A program made the translations under genes and the position numbers. Below are positions 49,795 to 58,433 of a stretch of DNA of 64,000 nt, one piece after another. The notes below the pieces were generated by a model that did not search any database, was not told the origin of the DNA, and saw only the letters and a list, made by a program, of their open reading frames with translations. Origin of the DNA: ZC4RG20 sp963782445 (GTDB taxonomy: Bacteria > Pseudomonadota > Gammaproteobacteria > Steroidobacterales > Rariloculaceae); the NCBI GenBank assembly GCA_963782445.1, contig CAWAJM010000001.1:3162001-3226000 (forward strand), read 5' to 3'. Position 1 is the stretch's first letter, and each line of letters opens with the position of its first letter.

Positions 49795-51426
49795 TCAGTC
49801 GCCGTAGCCGCCGAAGCGCCCGCCCGGGAAGCCGAACCCGCCGCCGTGCGCGGCCGCCTCGCCGGTATCGGGGTCGAGGAACAGCCGGCGCGCGTCGCCG
49901 TGCTCGCCGTGTCCGCGCCCGAAGTCGAACATCGCACCGAGCCGCCCGGCCTTGGCATCGAACGAGTCGTCGCCGATGCGTCCGAGGCCCCAGTTGTCCT
50001 CGATGAAGCGCAGGATCGAAGCCTGGTCCGTGACGCCGTGGTCCACGAAGTTCTCGCGGGCCCAGGGCGAGATCACGAGCAGCGGCAGGCGCGGCCCGTA
50101 GCCGCAGCGGTCCTGATACGTGCCGGCACCCGGCGTGCCGCAGCCGCCGTTGACGAGCGCGTCGTGGGAGGCGTCGGCGGACGGGCTCACGACCGGCCCC
50201 ATCTGGTGGTCGTACCAGCCGTCGGAGTCGTCGTAAGCGATGACGACGGCCATGTTCCGCCACTCGGGCGAGCGCTCGAGCCGGTTGATGGTCTGCACGA
50301 GGAAGCGCTGCTCGTCGAGCGGATCCGAGTAGCCGGCGTGGCCGTCCTGAGCCGCCGGGGCCTTGAGGAAGCTCACGGCGGGCATCTTGCCGGCGTCGAC
50401 CGCGGCCCAGAAGTCGACGAGGTCGTATTGGTGGTTCGCCTGGTCCTGGCGGCCGATCATCGCGACCGAGCTCGGCGGCAGGTGATGCGGGTTCGACGTC
50501 GACGCGTAGTACTGGAACGGCTCGTGGTGCGGGATGTAGTCGGTCACGACGGCGCCGCCGATGTTCTTGCTCGTCGCACCGCAGACGGCCGGGCTCGTCG
50601 CCGTGGCCGGCGTCGTCGGGCGGAAGCCGCCCTCGAACCAGCCCCAGGTGATGCCCTTCGCGTTCAGCAGATCGCCGACGTTCTTGTTGCCGTCGACCAT
50701 CGAGACGTGCGCGTGCTTCGGGTTGGAGCAGTCGTCGAACGTCGGGTCGGGATCGTTGACGACCGTGCCGACACCGTCCGCGTCCGGGCTCACGACGCCG
50801 TAGGTGTCGCGGGCCGGATCGGTCGAGATCGCGCCGTGGGTCTGGCCGGCGACAAGGTTCAGCGCGCCGGGCGTGGAGGGCCCGAAGGTCGTGTTGTAGG
50901 AATTGTCGCTCATGGCGAAGTGCTGCGCGTAGTTCCAGAGCGCCGTGACCGTGTTGCCGTCGTAGTAGTCCATGACGAGGCCCGGCTTGGAGATCTCGGG
51001 CGCGCTGCAGCCCTCGCGGTTCGTGTACTCGACGAACTTGTCCATGAGGCCGCCGTCGAACGCCTGCTGCTCGGCCGTGTAGTTATGGTCCTGGTCGCAG
51101 GTCAGCGCCTCGGAGCGGGCGAGCCGCTCCGGGTTGAACGCGTTGAGATTGTGCGCGAGCAGCTGCTCGTCGAGGCCGTTGACCGAAGGCGTGCCGGGGC
51201 GCGCCACGAAGCGCGGCTCGCCGACCGGGTTCGCCGCGACCGGATACGTGCCGAAATAGTGATCGAACGAGACGTTCTCCTGAAAGATCACGATGACATG
51301 CTCGATCGGCGTCGCCGTTGCCGAGTGCGGCGCAGGCGGCGAAGCGATCGCGGGACCGGCGATGGCCGCCGCGACGGCGACGGCCAGCGGCGTACCGCGC
51401 ACTAAAGCGCTCAACGGAAATTGCAT
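49795..51426 (-). CDS. Exported phospholipase C/acid phosphatase-type phosphoesterase
   Basis: This 543-residue protein has a signal peptide (ALVRGTPLAVAVAAAIAGPA, cut near AIAS) and the phosphoesterase family (PLC/AcpA) motifs. These are IEHVIVIFQENVSFDHYFGT with Glu-Asn for the metal site, GPSTPGALNLVAGQTHGA, AVVIAYDDSDGWYDHQMGP and RLPLLVISPWARENFVDHG. The enzyme would cleave phosphodiester or phosphomonoester bonds outside the cytoplasm. An AAGGAGAG site precedes ATG 51426, so the longer frame to 51576 is not used. It ends in a Gly-rich tail (GGGFGFPGGRFGGYGD). A short palindrome lies 66 bases upstream of the start. Confidence 0.9.
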   Translation of the reverse strand: MQFPLSALVRGTPLAVAVAAAIAGPAIASPPAPHSATATPIEHVIVIFQENVSFDHYFGTYPVAANPVGEPRFVARPGTPSVNGLDEQLLAHNLNAFNPERLARSEALTCDQDHNYTAEQQAFDGGLMDKFVEYTNREGCSAPEISKPGLVMDYYDGNTVTALWNYAQHFAMSDNSYNTTFGPSTPGALNLVAGQTHGAISTDPARDTYGVVSPDADGVGTVVNDPDPTFDDCSNPKHAHVSMVDGNKNVGDLLNAKGITWGWFEGGFRPTTPATATSPAVCGATSKNIGGAVVTDYIPHHEPFQYYASTSNPHHLPPSSVAMIGRQDQANHQYDLVDFWAAVDAGKMPAVSFLKAPAAQDGHAGYSDPLDEQRFLVQTINRLERSPEWRNMAVVIAYDDSDGWYDHQMGPVVSPSADASHDALVNGGCGTPGAGTYQDRCGYGPRLPLLVISPWARENFVDHGVTDQASILRFIEDNWGLGRIGDDSFDAKAGRLGAMFDFGRGHGEHGDARRLFLDPDTGEAAAHGGGFGFPGGRFGGYGD

Positions 51427-51755
51427 GAGTGCTCTCCTTGCTTGAGGTGAGTGCGCGCGGAAGTGCGCGCACGGCAGGAGAACATACGAGCGGAAGTTAA
51501 AACTTCCATGACGCGGGGATAACAGTCTCGTGTCGCGGCGAAGCGGCGTTACGCCCTCCGCCGCCGGTCTCGGCAATGGGTCCGCGTGCCGCAGTTGACG
51601 GGCGGCACGAACACGGACTTTGTCTACGTGTACTACGGCAACGCCAGGGCGGCGCCCGCGGCGCGTCCCGCGCCGTGCGCTAGCGGGCCCCCGAGGCGCC
51701 CGACGCCCGGTATATACTGAACCGCGCCGCCGCAGCCGAAAGACGGGAGCGCGAA
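51427..51755. other. Intergenic region between divergent genes
   Basis: 329 bases separate the phosphoesterase (minus) and TrpB2 (plus) starts. No credible gene is present. Two features stand out: the palindrome GGAAGTT-AA-AACTTCC (51492-51507) and a -10-like TATACT (51713-51718) 38 bases before the TrpB2 ATG without an obvious -35. Confidence 0.5.
51492..51507. promoter_or_regulatory. Palindrome upstream of the phosphoesterase gene
   Basis: GGAAGTT and AACTTCC arms with a 2-base spacer lie 66-81 bases before the phosphoesterase start codon. It is a possible operator for the divergent region. The binding protein is unknown. Confidence 0.3.
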
Positions 51756-53114
51756 ATGACCCAAACCAAGATCCTGCTCGACGAATCCGACATCCCCACG
51801 CACTGGTACAACGTCGTCGCGGACATGCCGAATCCGCCCGCCCCGCCGCTCGGCCCGGACGGCCAGCCCATCTCGCCGGCCGCGCTCGGCGCGATCTTCC
51901 CGGAGTCGCTGATCATGCAGGAGGTCTCCGGCGAGCGCTGGATTGAGATCCCGGACGCGATCCGCGAGGTCTACCGGCTCTGGCGCCCCAGCCCGCTCTA
52001 TCGCGCGCACCGGCTCGAGGCCGCGCTCGGGACGCCCGCCAAAATCTACTACAAGTACGAAGGCGTGAGCCCGGCTGGCTCGCACAAGCCGAACACGGCC
52101 GTCCCGCAGGCCTGGTACAACCGCGAGGCCGGCGTCAAGCGGCTCAGCACGGAGACGGGCGCGGGCCAATGGGGCTCGGCACTCGCCCTCGCGGGCCGGA
52201 TGTTCGGGATCGACGTGCGGGTCTACATGGTCAAGGTCAGCTACGAGCAAAAGCCATTTCGCCGCTCGATGATGCAGACTTGGGGCGCGGAAGTGCTCGC
52301 GAGCCCGACGGAGCTGACCGAGGCCGGCCGCAAGGTGCTCGCCGGGGACGCGGCGAGCCCGGGCTCGCTCGGGATCGCGATCTCCGAGGCCGTCGAGGAA
52401 GCCGCGAGCCGCAAGGACACCAACTATTCCCTCGGCTCCGTGCTGAATCACGTGCTGCTGCATCAGACCGTCATTGGTCTCGAGGCCAAGAAGCAGCTGG
52501 AGAAGGCCGGCGATTACCCCAACGTCGTCGTCGCCTCCTGCGGCGGCGGCTCGAACTTCGGCGGCATCGCGTTTCCGTTCTTCGCCGATAAGGCCGCCGG
52601 CAAGGCCGTCCGCCTCCTGGCCGTCGAGCCCACGTCGTGCCCGACGCTGACGCGCGGCGTCTACGCCTACGATTTCGGCGACACGGCGGGCTACACGCCG
52701 CTCATGAAAATGTACACGCTGGGCCACGACTTCGTGCCGCCCGGCATTCACGCCGGCGGACTGCGCTATCACGGCGATTCACCGCTGATCTCGCAGCTGC
52801 ACGCCGAGCAGCTCGTGGAGGCCGTCGCCGTGCCGCAGCTCGCGACGTTCGAGGCCGGCGTGCAGTTCGCGCGCACCGAGGGCATCATCCCGGCGCCGGA
52901 ATCCGCCCACGCCGTGCGCGCCGCCATCGACGAGGCGCTCGAGGCCAAGCGGGCGGGAGAGAGGCGAACCATTCTGTTCAATCTTTCCGGGCACGGTCAT
53001 TTCGACATGGCCGCCTACGACAAGTATTTCGCGGGGCAGCTCGAAGATTTCGCCTATCCGGAGGCGGCCGTCGCCGCCTCGATGCAGAAGCTGCCGAAGG
53101 TCGCGGCCGGCTAG
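51756..53114 (+). CDS. TrpB-like PLP-dependent enzyme (TrpB2)
   Basis: This 452-residue fold-type II PLP enzyme resembles the tryptophan synthase beta subunit of the TrpB2 group. The PLP-binding Lys is about residue 111 in SPAGSHKPNTAVPQ, the phosphate-binding loop is VASCGGGSNFGG, and the substrate segment is STETGAGQWGSALALAGRMF. TrpB2 proteins work without TrpA, making tryptophan from serine and indole or salvaging indole. No trpA or other trp gene is nearby, which fits a stand-alone role. A GGGAGCG lies before the ATG. Confidence 0.93.
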   Translation: MTQTKILLDESDIPTHWYNVVADMPNPPAPPLGPDGQPISPAALGAIFPESLIMQEVSGERWIEIPDAIREVYRLWRPSPLYRAHRLEAALGTPAKIYYKYEGVSPAGSHKPNTAVPQAWYNREAGVKRLSTETGAGQWGSALALAGRMFGIDVRVYMVKVSYEQKPFRRSMMQTWGAEVLASPTELTEAGRKVLAGDAASPGSLGIAISEAVEEAASRKDTNYSLGSVLNHVLLHQTVIGLEAKKQLEKAGDYPNVVVASCGGGSNFGGIAFPFFADKAAGKAVRLLAVEPTSCPTLTRGVYAYDFGDTAGYTPLMKMYTLGHDFVPPGIHAGGLRYHGDSPLISQLHAEQLVEAVAVPQLATFEAGVQFARTEGIIPAPESAHAVRAAIDEALEAKRAGERRTILFNLSGHGHFDMAAYDKYFAGQLEDFAYPEAAVAASMQKLPKVAAG

Positions 53115-53199
53115 CGCGAAGTCGGGCGGCTTCGAGCGCGTTCGGCATCGGCGCGCGCCTCCTGTAAACTCCGCTGAGCTTGGCAACGAGCGGAGTCGA

Positions 53200-54351
53200 A
53201 TGGACGTGGAGGAACGCTCCGGGAGCGCCGAGCCCCGGCGCCGTCATTTGCCGCGGGGGTTGAACGTCACCCGCCGCCTCGGTGCGTTGGGCAGCCTCGC
53301 CCAGCGCGGCAAGAAGAAGCCCGGCAGCTCGCCCGGGACCATCGTCCATACAGGCCTCCAAAAGGTCGAGCAGGTCCGCATCTCGTTCATCGACTACGAC
53401 TCGGCCGAGCTGCGGGAGCGCCGCATGGAAAGCATCGAGGAATGTTTTCCGTTGCGGGATCGGCAAACGGTCACCTGGATCAATGTCGACGGGCTGCACA
53501 ACGTCGCGCTCATCGAAAGTCTCGGCAAGCACTTCGGGCTCCACCCGCTCGTTCTCGAAGACATCGCCGCCGTGAACCAGCGGCCGAAGATGGAAGAGTA
53601 TGACGATTACCTCTATATCGTCCTGCACATGCTGGACTTCGATAGCGAGCGCAAGCACGTTCTCCACGAGCAGCTGAGCCTCGTGCTCGGCGCGAACTTC
53701 GTGCTCACGTTTCAGGAGCGAATCGGCGACGTGTTCGACCCCGTGCGCGAGCGGCTGCGCTCGGCCAAGGGCCGTATCCGCACGCGCGGCCCGGACTATC
53801 TGGCTTACGCCCTCATCGACGCGGTGGTCGACAGCTATTTCACGCTGCTCGAGCGCATCGGCGACCACGTCGAGGAGCTCGACGAATCGGTCATGGAGGC
53901 GCCGACCGAAGCAACGCTGCACCGTATCCACGCGCTCAAGCGGGAGATGTTGTTCATGCGGCGGACCGTCTGGCCTGTGCGCGAGGTCGCGGCGCAGCTC
54001 TACCGAAGCGAGCACGCGCTGATCCAGGACGAGACGAAGGTGTACCTCCGGGACGTCTACGATCACTCGGTGCAGAGTCTAGATACCGTGGAGACGCTGC
54101 GCAACGTCACGGCCGGCCTCACGGATCTCTACCTGTCGTCGGTCGGCCAGCGGCAGAACGAGGTCATGAAGGTACTGACGATCATGGCCAGCATCTTCAT
54201 TCCGCTGACATTTCTGGCGGGCGTCTACGGCATGAACTTCAAGTACATGCCGGAGCTCGAGGTTCCCTGGGCGTACCCTGCGCTGCTCGCGGCCATGGCC
54301 GCCGTCGCCGCTGGCATGTCCTGGTACTTCAAGCGCCGGGGGTGGTGGTGA
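53200..54351 (+). CDS. corA: CorA family magnesium/cobalt transporter
   Basis: This 383-residue protein has a large cytoplasmic alpha/beta domain (TVTWINVDGLHNVALIESLG, LHPLVLEDI) and a long helix region. Two C-terminal helices end in the selectivity motif GMN at about 344-346 (FLAGVYGMNFKYMPE). CorA forms a pentameric Mg2+ channel in the inner membrane. The ATG has GGAG 7-10 bases upstream. The stop codon overlaps a GTG of the following outer-membrane gene (GTGA, 54348-54351), so translation is likely coupled. The reason for pairing CorA with an outer-membrane protein is not evident. Confidence 0.94.
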   Translation: MDVEERSGSAEPRRRHLPRGLNVTRRLGALGSLAQRGKKKPGSSPGTIVHTGLQKVEQVRISFIDYDSAELRERRMESIEECFPLRDRQTVTWINVDGLHNVALIESLGKHFGLHPLVLEDIAAVNQRPKMEEYDDYLYIVLHMLDFDSERKHVLHEQLSLVLGANFVLTFQERIGDVFDPVRERLRSAKGRIRTRGPDYLAYALIDAVVDSYFTLLERIGDHVEELDESVMEAPTEATLHRIHALKREMLFMRRTVWPVREVAAQLYRSEHALIQDETKVYLRDVYDHSVQSLDTVETLRNVTAGLTDLYLSSVGQRQNEVMKVLTIMASIFIPLTFLAGVYGMNFKYMPELEVPWAYPALLAAMAAVAAGMSWYFKRRGWW

Positions 54352-55151
54352 AGGCCGGCATGATGCGCGGCATCCGACGCGCGGCCGCCCCCGGCCTGCT
54401 TGCATTCGCGCTCCTCGCCTGCGCAGCCGCCGATGCGCAGACCATCCTGAACTCGGAGGCCCTGCAGCCCGAGGACGTCGAGAATTTCTTCTTCCGCGTG
54501 GAGGCCTCGGCCAACGTCACGGGCGGCAACTCGCGCGTCACGGACGTGCAGACCAACGGTGCCGTGGGCTATCGCGGCGCGCACGACTGGCTGGTATTCA
54601 TGGGCGGGTTCTCGTACCTCTCGACGGCGGGGGATGTCTCGGTCGACGACCGCTTCGCACAACTGCGCTACAGCCGCCTGCTGAGCAAGCGCACGCGCAC
54701 GTTTCACTTCGTCCAAGAGCAAAGGAGCCTTTCGCAGCTGCTCGCGCGCCGCGTGTTGGTCGGCAGCGGCATCCGGCACAGCTTCGTCGAGACGGATACG
54801 GCGCGGCTCGAGCTTGGCGTCGGCGCGATGTGGGAGGACGAGACGCTGCACGGCGCGACGCTGCCGCCGACCGCCGAGACGCACTCGCGGGACTTTCGGG
54901 CGGACCTCATCGGCGTCGGCGCGCACCGGCTCTCCGCCACGACGCGGTTCGTCGACGTGCTCTACCTCGAGCCGCGCATCGACGATCCGGGCGACGACCG
55001 GCTCTTCGACGAGTCCCGGATCGAACTCAGCGTCACGAAGGGCATCCAACTCAGCGTGGCCCTGCGCTGGCGCGACGACTCGCGGCCGCCGCCGACCGTA
55101 AGGCGCAGCGATCTCGAGCTCGTGACTTCGGTCTCCGCGCTCGTACGCTGA
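54348..55151 (+). CDS. DUF481-like outer-membrane protein
   Basis: This protein has about 267 residues with a signal peptide (GLLAFALLACAAADAQ). The barrel strands follow DUF481 spacing: FFFRVEASANVTGGNSRVTD, WLVFMGGFSYLST, RLLSKRTRTFHFVQEQRS and HRLSATTRFVDVLYLEP, ending in LELVTSVSALVR. The start is ambiguous: three consecutive GTGs (54342-54350) and two ATGs (54360, 54363) are in frame. GTG 54348 is chosen because it overlaps the CorA stop as a coupling site. The family includes salt-induced outer-membrane proteins, and its role is not known. Confidence 0.72.
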   Translation: MKAGMMRGIRRAAAPGLLAFALLACAAADAQTILNSEALQPEDVENFFFRVEASANVTGGNSRVTDVQTNGAVGYRGAHDWLVFMGGFSYLSTAGDVSVDDRFAQLRYSRLLSKRTRTFHFVQEQRSLSQLLARRVLVGSGIRHSFVETDTARLELGVGAMWEDETLHGATLPPTAETHSRDFRADLIGVGAHRLSATTRFVDVLYLEPRIDDPGDDRLFDESRIELSVTKGIQLSVALRWRDDSRPPPTVRRSDLELVTSVSALVR

Positions 55152-55232
55152 CGGGCCGCGTGCCGCCTGCGGCGTGGCCGCCGCGGCCCTTCCCCGCTAA
55201 CATGGGCGCAGAACCGACGAGAGGCATAGATA

Positions 55233-56045
55233 GTGGACTACACGGGCATACTCCTCGATGTGACGGCGCTGGTCGCGGCCGTCTGGGCAATCGACCGGCT
55301 CTTTCTGCGCCGGCGGCGGCAGCGCAAGGCCGAAGCCGCCGGCGTCGAGCGCGGGGACCCGTGGGCCGTCGCCTGGGCGCGGTCCCTGCTGCCCGTGCTG
55401 CTGCTCGTCGTCGTGTTCCGCTCGGCCGTGGCGGAGCCCTTTCGCATTCCGTCCGGCTCCATGATGCCGACGCTCGATGTCGGCGACTTCATTCTCGTCA
55501 GCAAGTTCAGCTACGGCATCCGGCTGCCGCAGCTGCACATGAAGGTGCTCGACCTCGGCAGCCCGCAGCGGGGCGATATCGTCGTGTTCCGGCCGCCATG
55601 GGCGCCCGGCGAGGATTGGATCAAGCGCGTCGTCGGCCTGCCCGGCGACCGCGTCGTCGTGAAGGGCGAGAAGGTCTGGATCAACGGCCAGCTCGTCAAC
55701 GATCGGACCGTAGGTCCTTACCGCTCCTCGCGCGGGAACCTCGAGTCCGCGTACCTCGAGCGCAACAACGCCGCGGTGCTCGACGAGCACCTCGGCCGGG
55801 TCGACCACAAGATCCTCGAGATGCCCGACATCAACAGCTCCCCGCTCGGGGCGCCCGGGGTGCCGAACGCCCACAATCCCGAGATCGTGCCGGCCGGCTG
55901 CTACTTCGTCATGGGCGACAACCGCGACAACAGCGAGGACAGCCGCTATCACGGCTGTGTGCCGGAGGACGCGCTCGTCGGGAAGGCCGAGTTCATCTGG
56001 ATGAGCCTGGCCTCGCTCAAGCGGATCGGCACGGTCCTGCACTGA
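55233..56045 (+). CDS. lepB: Signal peptidase I
   Basis: This 270-residue leader peptidase is anchored by two N-terminal helices (ILLDVTALVAAVWAIDRLF; SLLPVLLLVVVFRSAVAEPF). The catalytic Ser is about 76 in PSGSMMPTL and the general-base Lys about 131 in DWIKRVVGLPGDRV. The conserved box GDNRDNSEDSRYHGCVPEDA is present. It cleaves Sec and Tat signal peptides on the periplasmic side and would process the many exported proteins encoded here. The start is GTG 55233. lepA and rnc, the usual lepB neighbours, are not adjacent. It could be one of several copies. Confidence 0.94.
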   Translation: MDYTGILLDVTALVAAVWAIDRLFLRRRRQRKAEAAGVERGDPWAVAWARSLLPVLLLVVVFRSAVAEPFRIPSGSMMPTLDVGDFILVSKFSYGIRLPQLHMKVLDLGSPQRGDIVVFRPPWAPGEDWIKRVVGLPGDRVVVKGEKVWINGQLVNDRTVGPYRSSRGNLESAYLERNNAAVLDEHLGRVDHKILEMPDINSSPLGAPGVPNAHNPEIVPAGCYFVMGDNRDNSEDSRYHGCVPEDALVGKAEFIWMSLASLKRIGTVLH

Positions 56046-56052
56046 ACGGCTG

Positions 56053-56086
56053 GCGGCCCGCTCGAAGGGCTGGGCCTGCGGGCCGC
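56053..56086. terminator. Hairpin between convergent lepB and Crp/Fnr genes
   Basis: A 9-bp perfect stem (gcggcccgc/gcgggccgc) with a 16-base loop follows the lepB stop by 7 bases, in the 109-base convergent gap. It could terminate in either direction, but lacks a T-tract. Confidence 0.4.
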
Positions 56087-56154
56087 GGCCGGCACGGTCG
56101 CGGCCGGCCGGCACGCTCGCGCCCGACCCGCGGCGCGTTGCGAAGCGGGCGCGC

Positions 56155-56859
56155 TCAGGCGCCGGCGGCCGCTTCCTGCTCGAGCGCCGCTTTATCGACG
56201 ATTACGATTCGGCCGTTTGCGCGGCGGATTCTCCCGGCCTCCTCGAGCTCGGCCAGCGCGATGCTGACGGTGGGGCGCGCGGCGCCGATCAGCGTCGCAA
56301 GCTCGGAATGGGTCGTACGGATGTCGACTTGCGGCCGACCGGACGCGTCGCGCTCCGACCCTGCGTCCGGAAACACCTTGGCCAACTGCAGCAGGATGCT
56401 CGCGAGTCGCGCCCGCGCGCTGCGAAAAACGAGATCCTCGGCGCGCGACTCGATCTGCTTGAAACGCTCGCCGACCTGCTTGGCCACGGAGAACACGACC
56501 GAGGCCCTGCTGCGAATCACGTCCGCAAAAACGTCGCGCTCGACTTTGATGACCGTCGAGGGCTCGACGGCGACGGCGTAGCTCTCCCGCGCCCGGTCCG
56601 AGAACATGGCGAGCTCGCCGAAGATCTCGCCCGGGCGCACGTAGCCGAGCGTCAGCTCGTCGCCGCCCGCAGAGGCCCGGTAAATCCTCACGAGGCCCTT
56701 CTCGAGCAGGTACACGTACTGCGGCTCCCGAACGGGCTCGAAGATCATGGTGCCGCGCTCGAAGGCGTAGGCGGTCGAGGCCGCCGCAAGCCGCGCGACA
56801 CCTGCGGCCGACAGCTCGTCGAGCCAATTGATGTTCTTCAGCTGCCAGTGATCGAGCAT
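56155..56859 (-). CDS. Crp/Fnr-family transcriptional regulator
   Basis: This 234-residue regulator has a cyclic-nucleotide-binding beta-barrel (FERGTMIFEPVREPQYVYLL, DELTLGYVRPGEIFGELAMF). A long dimerisation helix (SVAKQVGERFKQIESRAEDL) and a winged helix-turn-helix (THSELATLIGAARPTVSIAL) follow. No N-terminal Cys cluster for an FeS centre is present, so oxygen sensing like FNR is unlikely. A palindrome (TGTTAG-GTAG-CTAACA) sits 5-20 bases upstream of the start codon and may be its autoregulatory operator. Targets are unknown. Confidence 0.9.
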   Translation of the reverse strand: MLDHWQLKNINWLDELSAAGVARLAAASTAYAFERGTMIFEPVREPQYVYLLEKGLVRIYRASAGGDELTLGYVRPGEIFGELAMFSDRARESYAVAVEPSTVIKVERDVFADVIRSRASVVFSVAKQVGERFKQIESRAEDLVFRSARARLASILLQLAKVFPDAGSERDASGRPQVDIRTTHSELATLIGAARPTVSIALAELEEAGRIRRANGRIVIVDKAALEQEAAAGA

Positions 56860-56863
56860 CGGG

Positions 56864-56879
56864 TGTTAGGTAGCTAACA
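56864..56879. promoter_or_regulatory. Palindrome at the Crp/Fnr gene start
   Basis: TGTTAG-N4-CTAACA lies between positions -5 and -20 relative to the ATG at 56859. It would block ribosome access or transcription if bound, which suits autorepression. It differs from the CRP (TGTGA-N6-TCACA) and FNR (TTGAT-N4-ATCAA) consensus. Binding by the adjacent regulator is inference. Confidence 0.4.
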
Positions 56880-57010
56880 GGGGGAATCATTCGCATTGGG
56901 CATAATAGTCGACCGATGCGGATTCGTCCTTCGCGTTCACCGCCATGTCGGTGAACGAACGCGACGAAGGCGCGTTGCCCGGTCGCCTGCCCTCTATAGC
57001 CATCGAAGCG

Positions 57011-57376
57011 ATGAAAGTCCTGATCGTCGACGCCGATGCCGCGGTTGCGGACGCCACGGCTATGCTCCTCGCGGTTGATGGCCATCGCGTCTCGATCGCT
57101 GCGACGATCGAAGAGGCGACCGCGCAGATCGCGGCCCACGGTGCGCCCGACGCCCTCGTCTGCGACGTCCGAGTGCCCGTCGCCCGGGGCACGACCGACG
57201 CCATCGAGCGCCTGCGGGAACGGGCCGGGCGCCGAATTCCGGCCATCATCGTCGCCGACCAGATCGTGCCCTCCGCCGCGGACCTGGCTGCGCCTCTCGA
57301 TCGGTCCCGCGTGCTTCGCAAGCCGACACATGCCGGCGAGCTGCTCGAAGCGATCCGGGAACTGACGGGGAACTGA
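57011..57376 (+). CDS. Stand-alone receiver-domain protein
   Basis: This 121-residue single receiver domain begins with MKVLIVDADA and has the acidic pair at Asp-7/Asp-9. The phospho-Asp is at about 52 (LVCDVRVP) and the Lys at about 104 (VLRKPTHAGE). The conserved Thr/Ser of strand 4 is replaced by Ala (IIVADQ), so its switch response may be weak or different. The start at 57011 is chosen because the frame to 56945 adds non-receiver sequence. No output domain is fused. It may act as a phosphate shuttle or sink for one of the many hybrid kinases. It is divergent from the Crp/Fnr gene. Confidence 0.75.
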   Translation: MKVLIVDADAAVADATAMLLAVDGHRVSIAATIEEATAQIAAHGAPDALVCDVRVPVARGTTDAIERLRERAGRRIPAIIVADQIVPSAADLAAPLDRSRVLRKPTHAGELLEAIRELTGN

Positions 57377-57578
57377 GCGCGCGGGCCCTGGCTATCGGCC
57401 CGGCACCGCGGGCCCTTCGACCGGCCGCTGCACCGCGCCGCCCGCGAGGATGCAGTCGATGCGGGGCCGTCTCCTCGACGATCTCGACATTGCCGAGCCG
57501 CTTGCCGCAGAGCACGCGGAAGCCGTCGTCGTGACTGCCGGCATGTAGACGACACGGGTAAACGTTCGGGCGACCGCG

Positions 57579-58337
57579 CTAAAGGGCCCAGCGAAAGGCC
57601 CACTCGAGCGCCTCGACGGCATTGCCGTCGATGCACTTGCCGTGACTGATGACGATCCGCTCGGGCCGCCACGCGAGGAGCTCCCGGACGGCCGCGCGCA
57701 CTTCGCGCCGGCGCGGAAAGAATGTCGAGCGCAGGTCGATAGGCATCTGGCCGCGCGGCGCGTAGGCACGGGCCAGCCAGACGAGGGAGCGGTACGGCTG
57801 ACGGAGCTTGTCGAGCTCGAAGTTCTGAATGGTGTCCGCCAGGATCAACGTCCTCGAAGCCTCGTGGAAGAAGACGACCTCGCTGACGAATTTCCCCGGA
57901 ATCAACGTCTGGGCGAGCTCGCTGGCCCATGCTGCCGGCGCGTCCCGCCCGAGCTCGGCGTCGAACCGGATATCGAAGCCTTGCGCCCGCGCGCGCTCGC
58001 GCACGCGCGGCGATGCCCAAACCTCGGCTTCGGGAAAGCGCTTCGACCACTCGCCAATGTGCGCGTAGTGAATCAGGTTCGGCGAGACGAGGTGCGCGAT
58101 GCGCCCCTTCTCGCTCAAGTCGCGCGCGAGGCCCTCGTCGTAAGCCACCGGCGAGTGCAGCCAGAGCGCTCCGTCGCCGAGCCGCACCACCGTCATGCGC
58201 GTAGGAAACGGAATCGAGAGGAACGGGAACCCCGGGTAGGCCATCGATACGAGCGGGCCGTCGACGGTGCCGATACCGTCGGCGATGGGCTTGTACGCGT
58301 TGATGGGCTCGTAGAGAGCGACGGCTTTTTCAAACAT
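57579..58337 (-). CDS. DUF4336-family metallo-hydrolase-like protein
   Basis: This 252-residue protein opens with MFEKAVALYEPINAYKPIAD and contains PFPTRMTVVRLGDGALWLHS, IAHLVSPNLIHYAHIGEW, KFVSEVVFFHEASRTLILAD and PERIVISHGKCIDGN. These are the conserved blocks of DUF4336, which is distantly related to the metallo-beta-lactamase fold. Its activity is unknown. The frame is open to an ATG at 58415 that would overlap the palindrome at 58415-58433; 58337 is preferred because homology starts there. The stretch 57377-57578 downstream holds no supported gene. Confidence 0.78.
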   Translation of the reverse strand: MFEKAVALYEPINAYKPIADGIGTVDGPLVSMAYPGFPFLSIPFPTRMTVVRLGDGALWLHSPVAYDEGLARDLSEKGRIAHLVSPNLIHYAHIGEWSKRFPEAEVWASPRVRERARAQGFDIRFDAELGRDAPAAWASELAQTLIPGKFVSEVVFFHEASRTLILADTIQNFELDKLRQPYRSLVWLARAYAPRGQMPIDLRSTFFPRRREVRAAVRELLAWRPERIVISHGKCIDGNAVEALEWAFRWAL

Positions 58338-58414
58338 GCCGGCATCTTGCAGGCGGCCAGTTTCGAGTTCAAGACGGCCCGCCGCCATGGCATGGATCTT
58401 CAATTGCGTAAGCA

Positions 58415-58433
58415 TTTAGTCAGGAGGACTAAA
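58415..58433. promoter_or_regulatory. 19-bp palindrome upstream of the DUF4336 gene
   Basis: TTTAGTC-AGGAG-GACTAAA has perfect 7-bp arms. It lies 78 bases upstream of the preferred start at 58337, adjacent to a regulator-like remnant. The spacing and arm length suit a MarR- or TetR-type operator. Confidence 0.4.
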
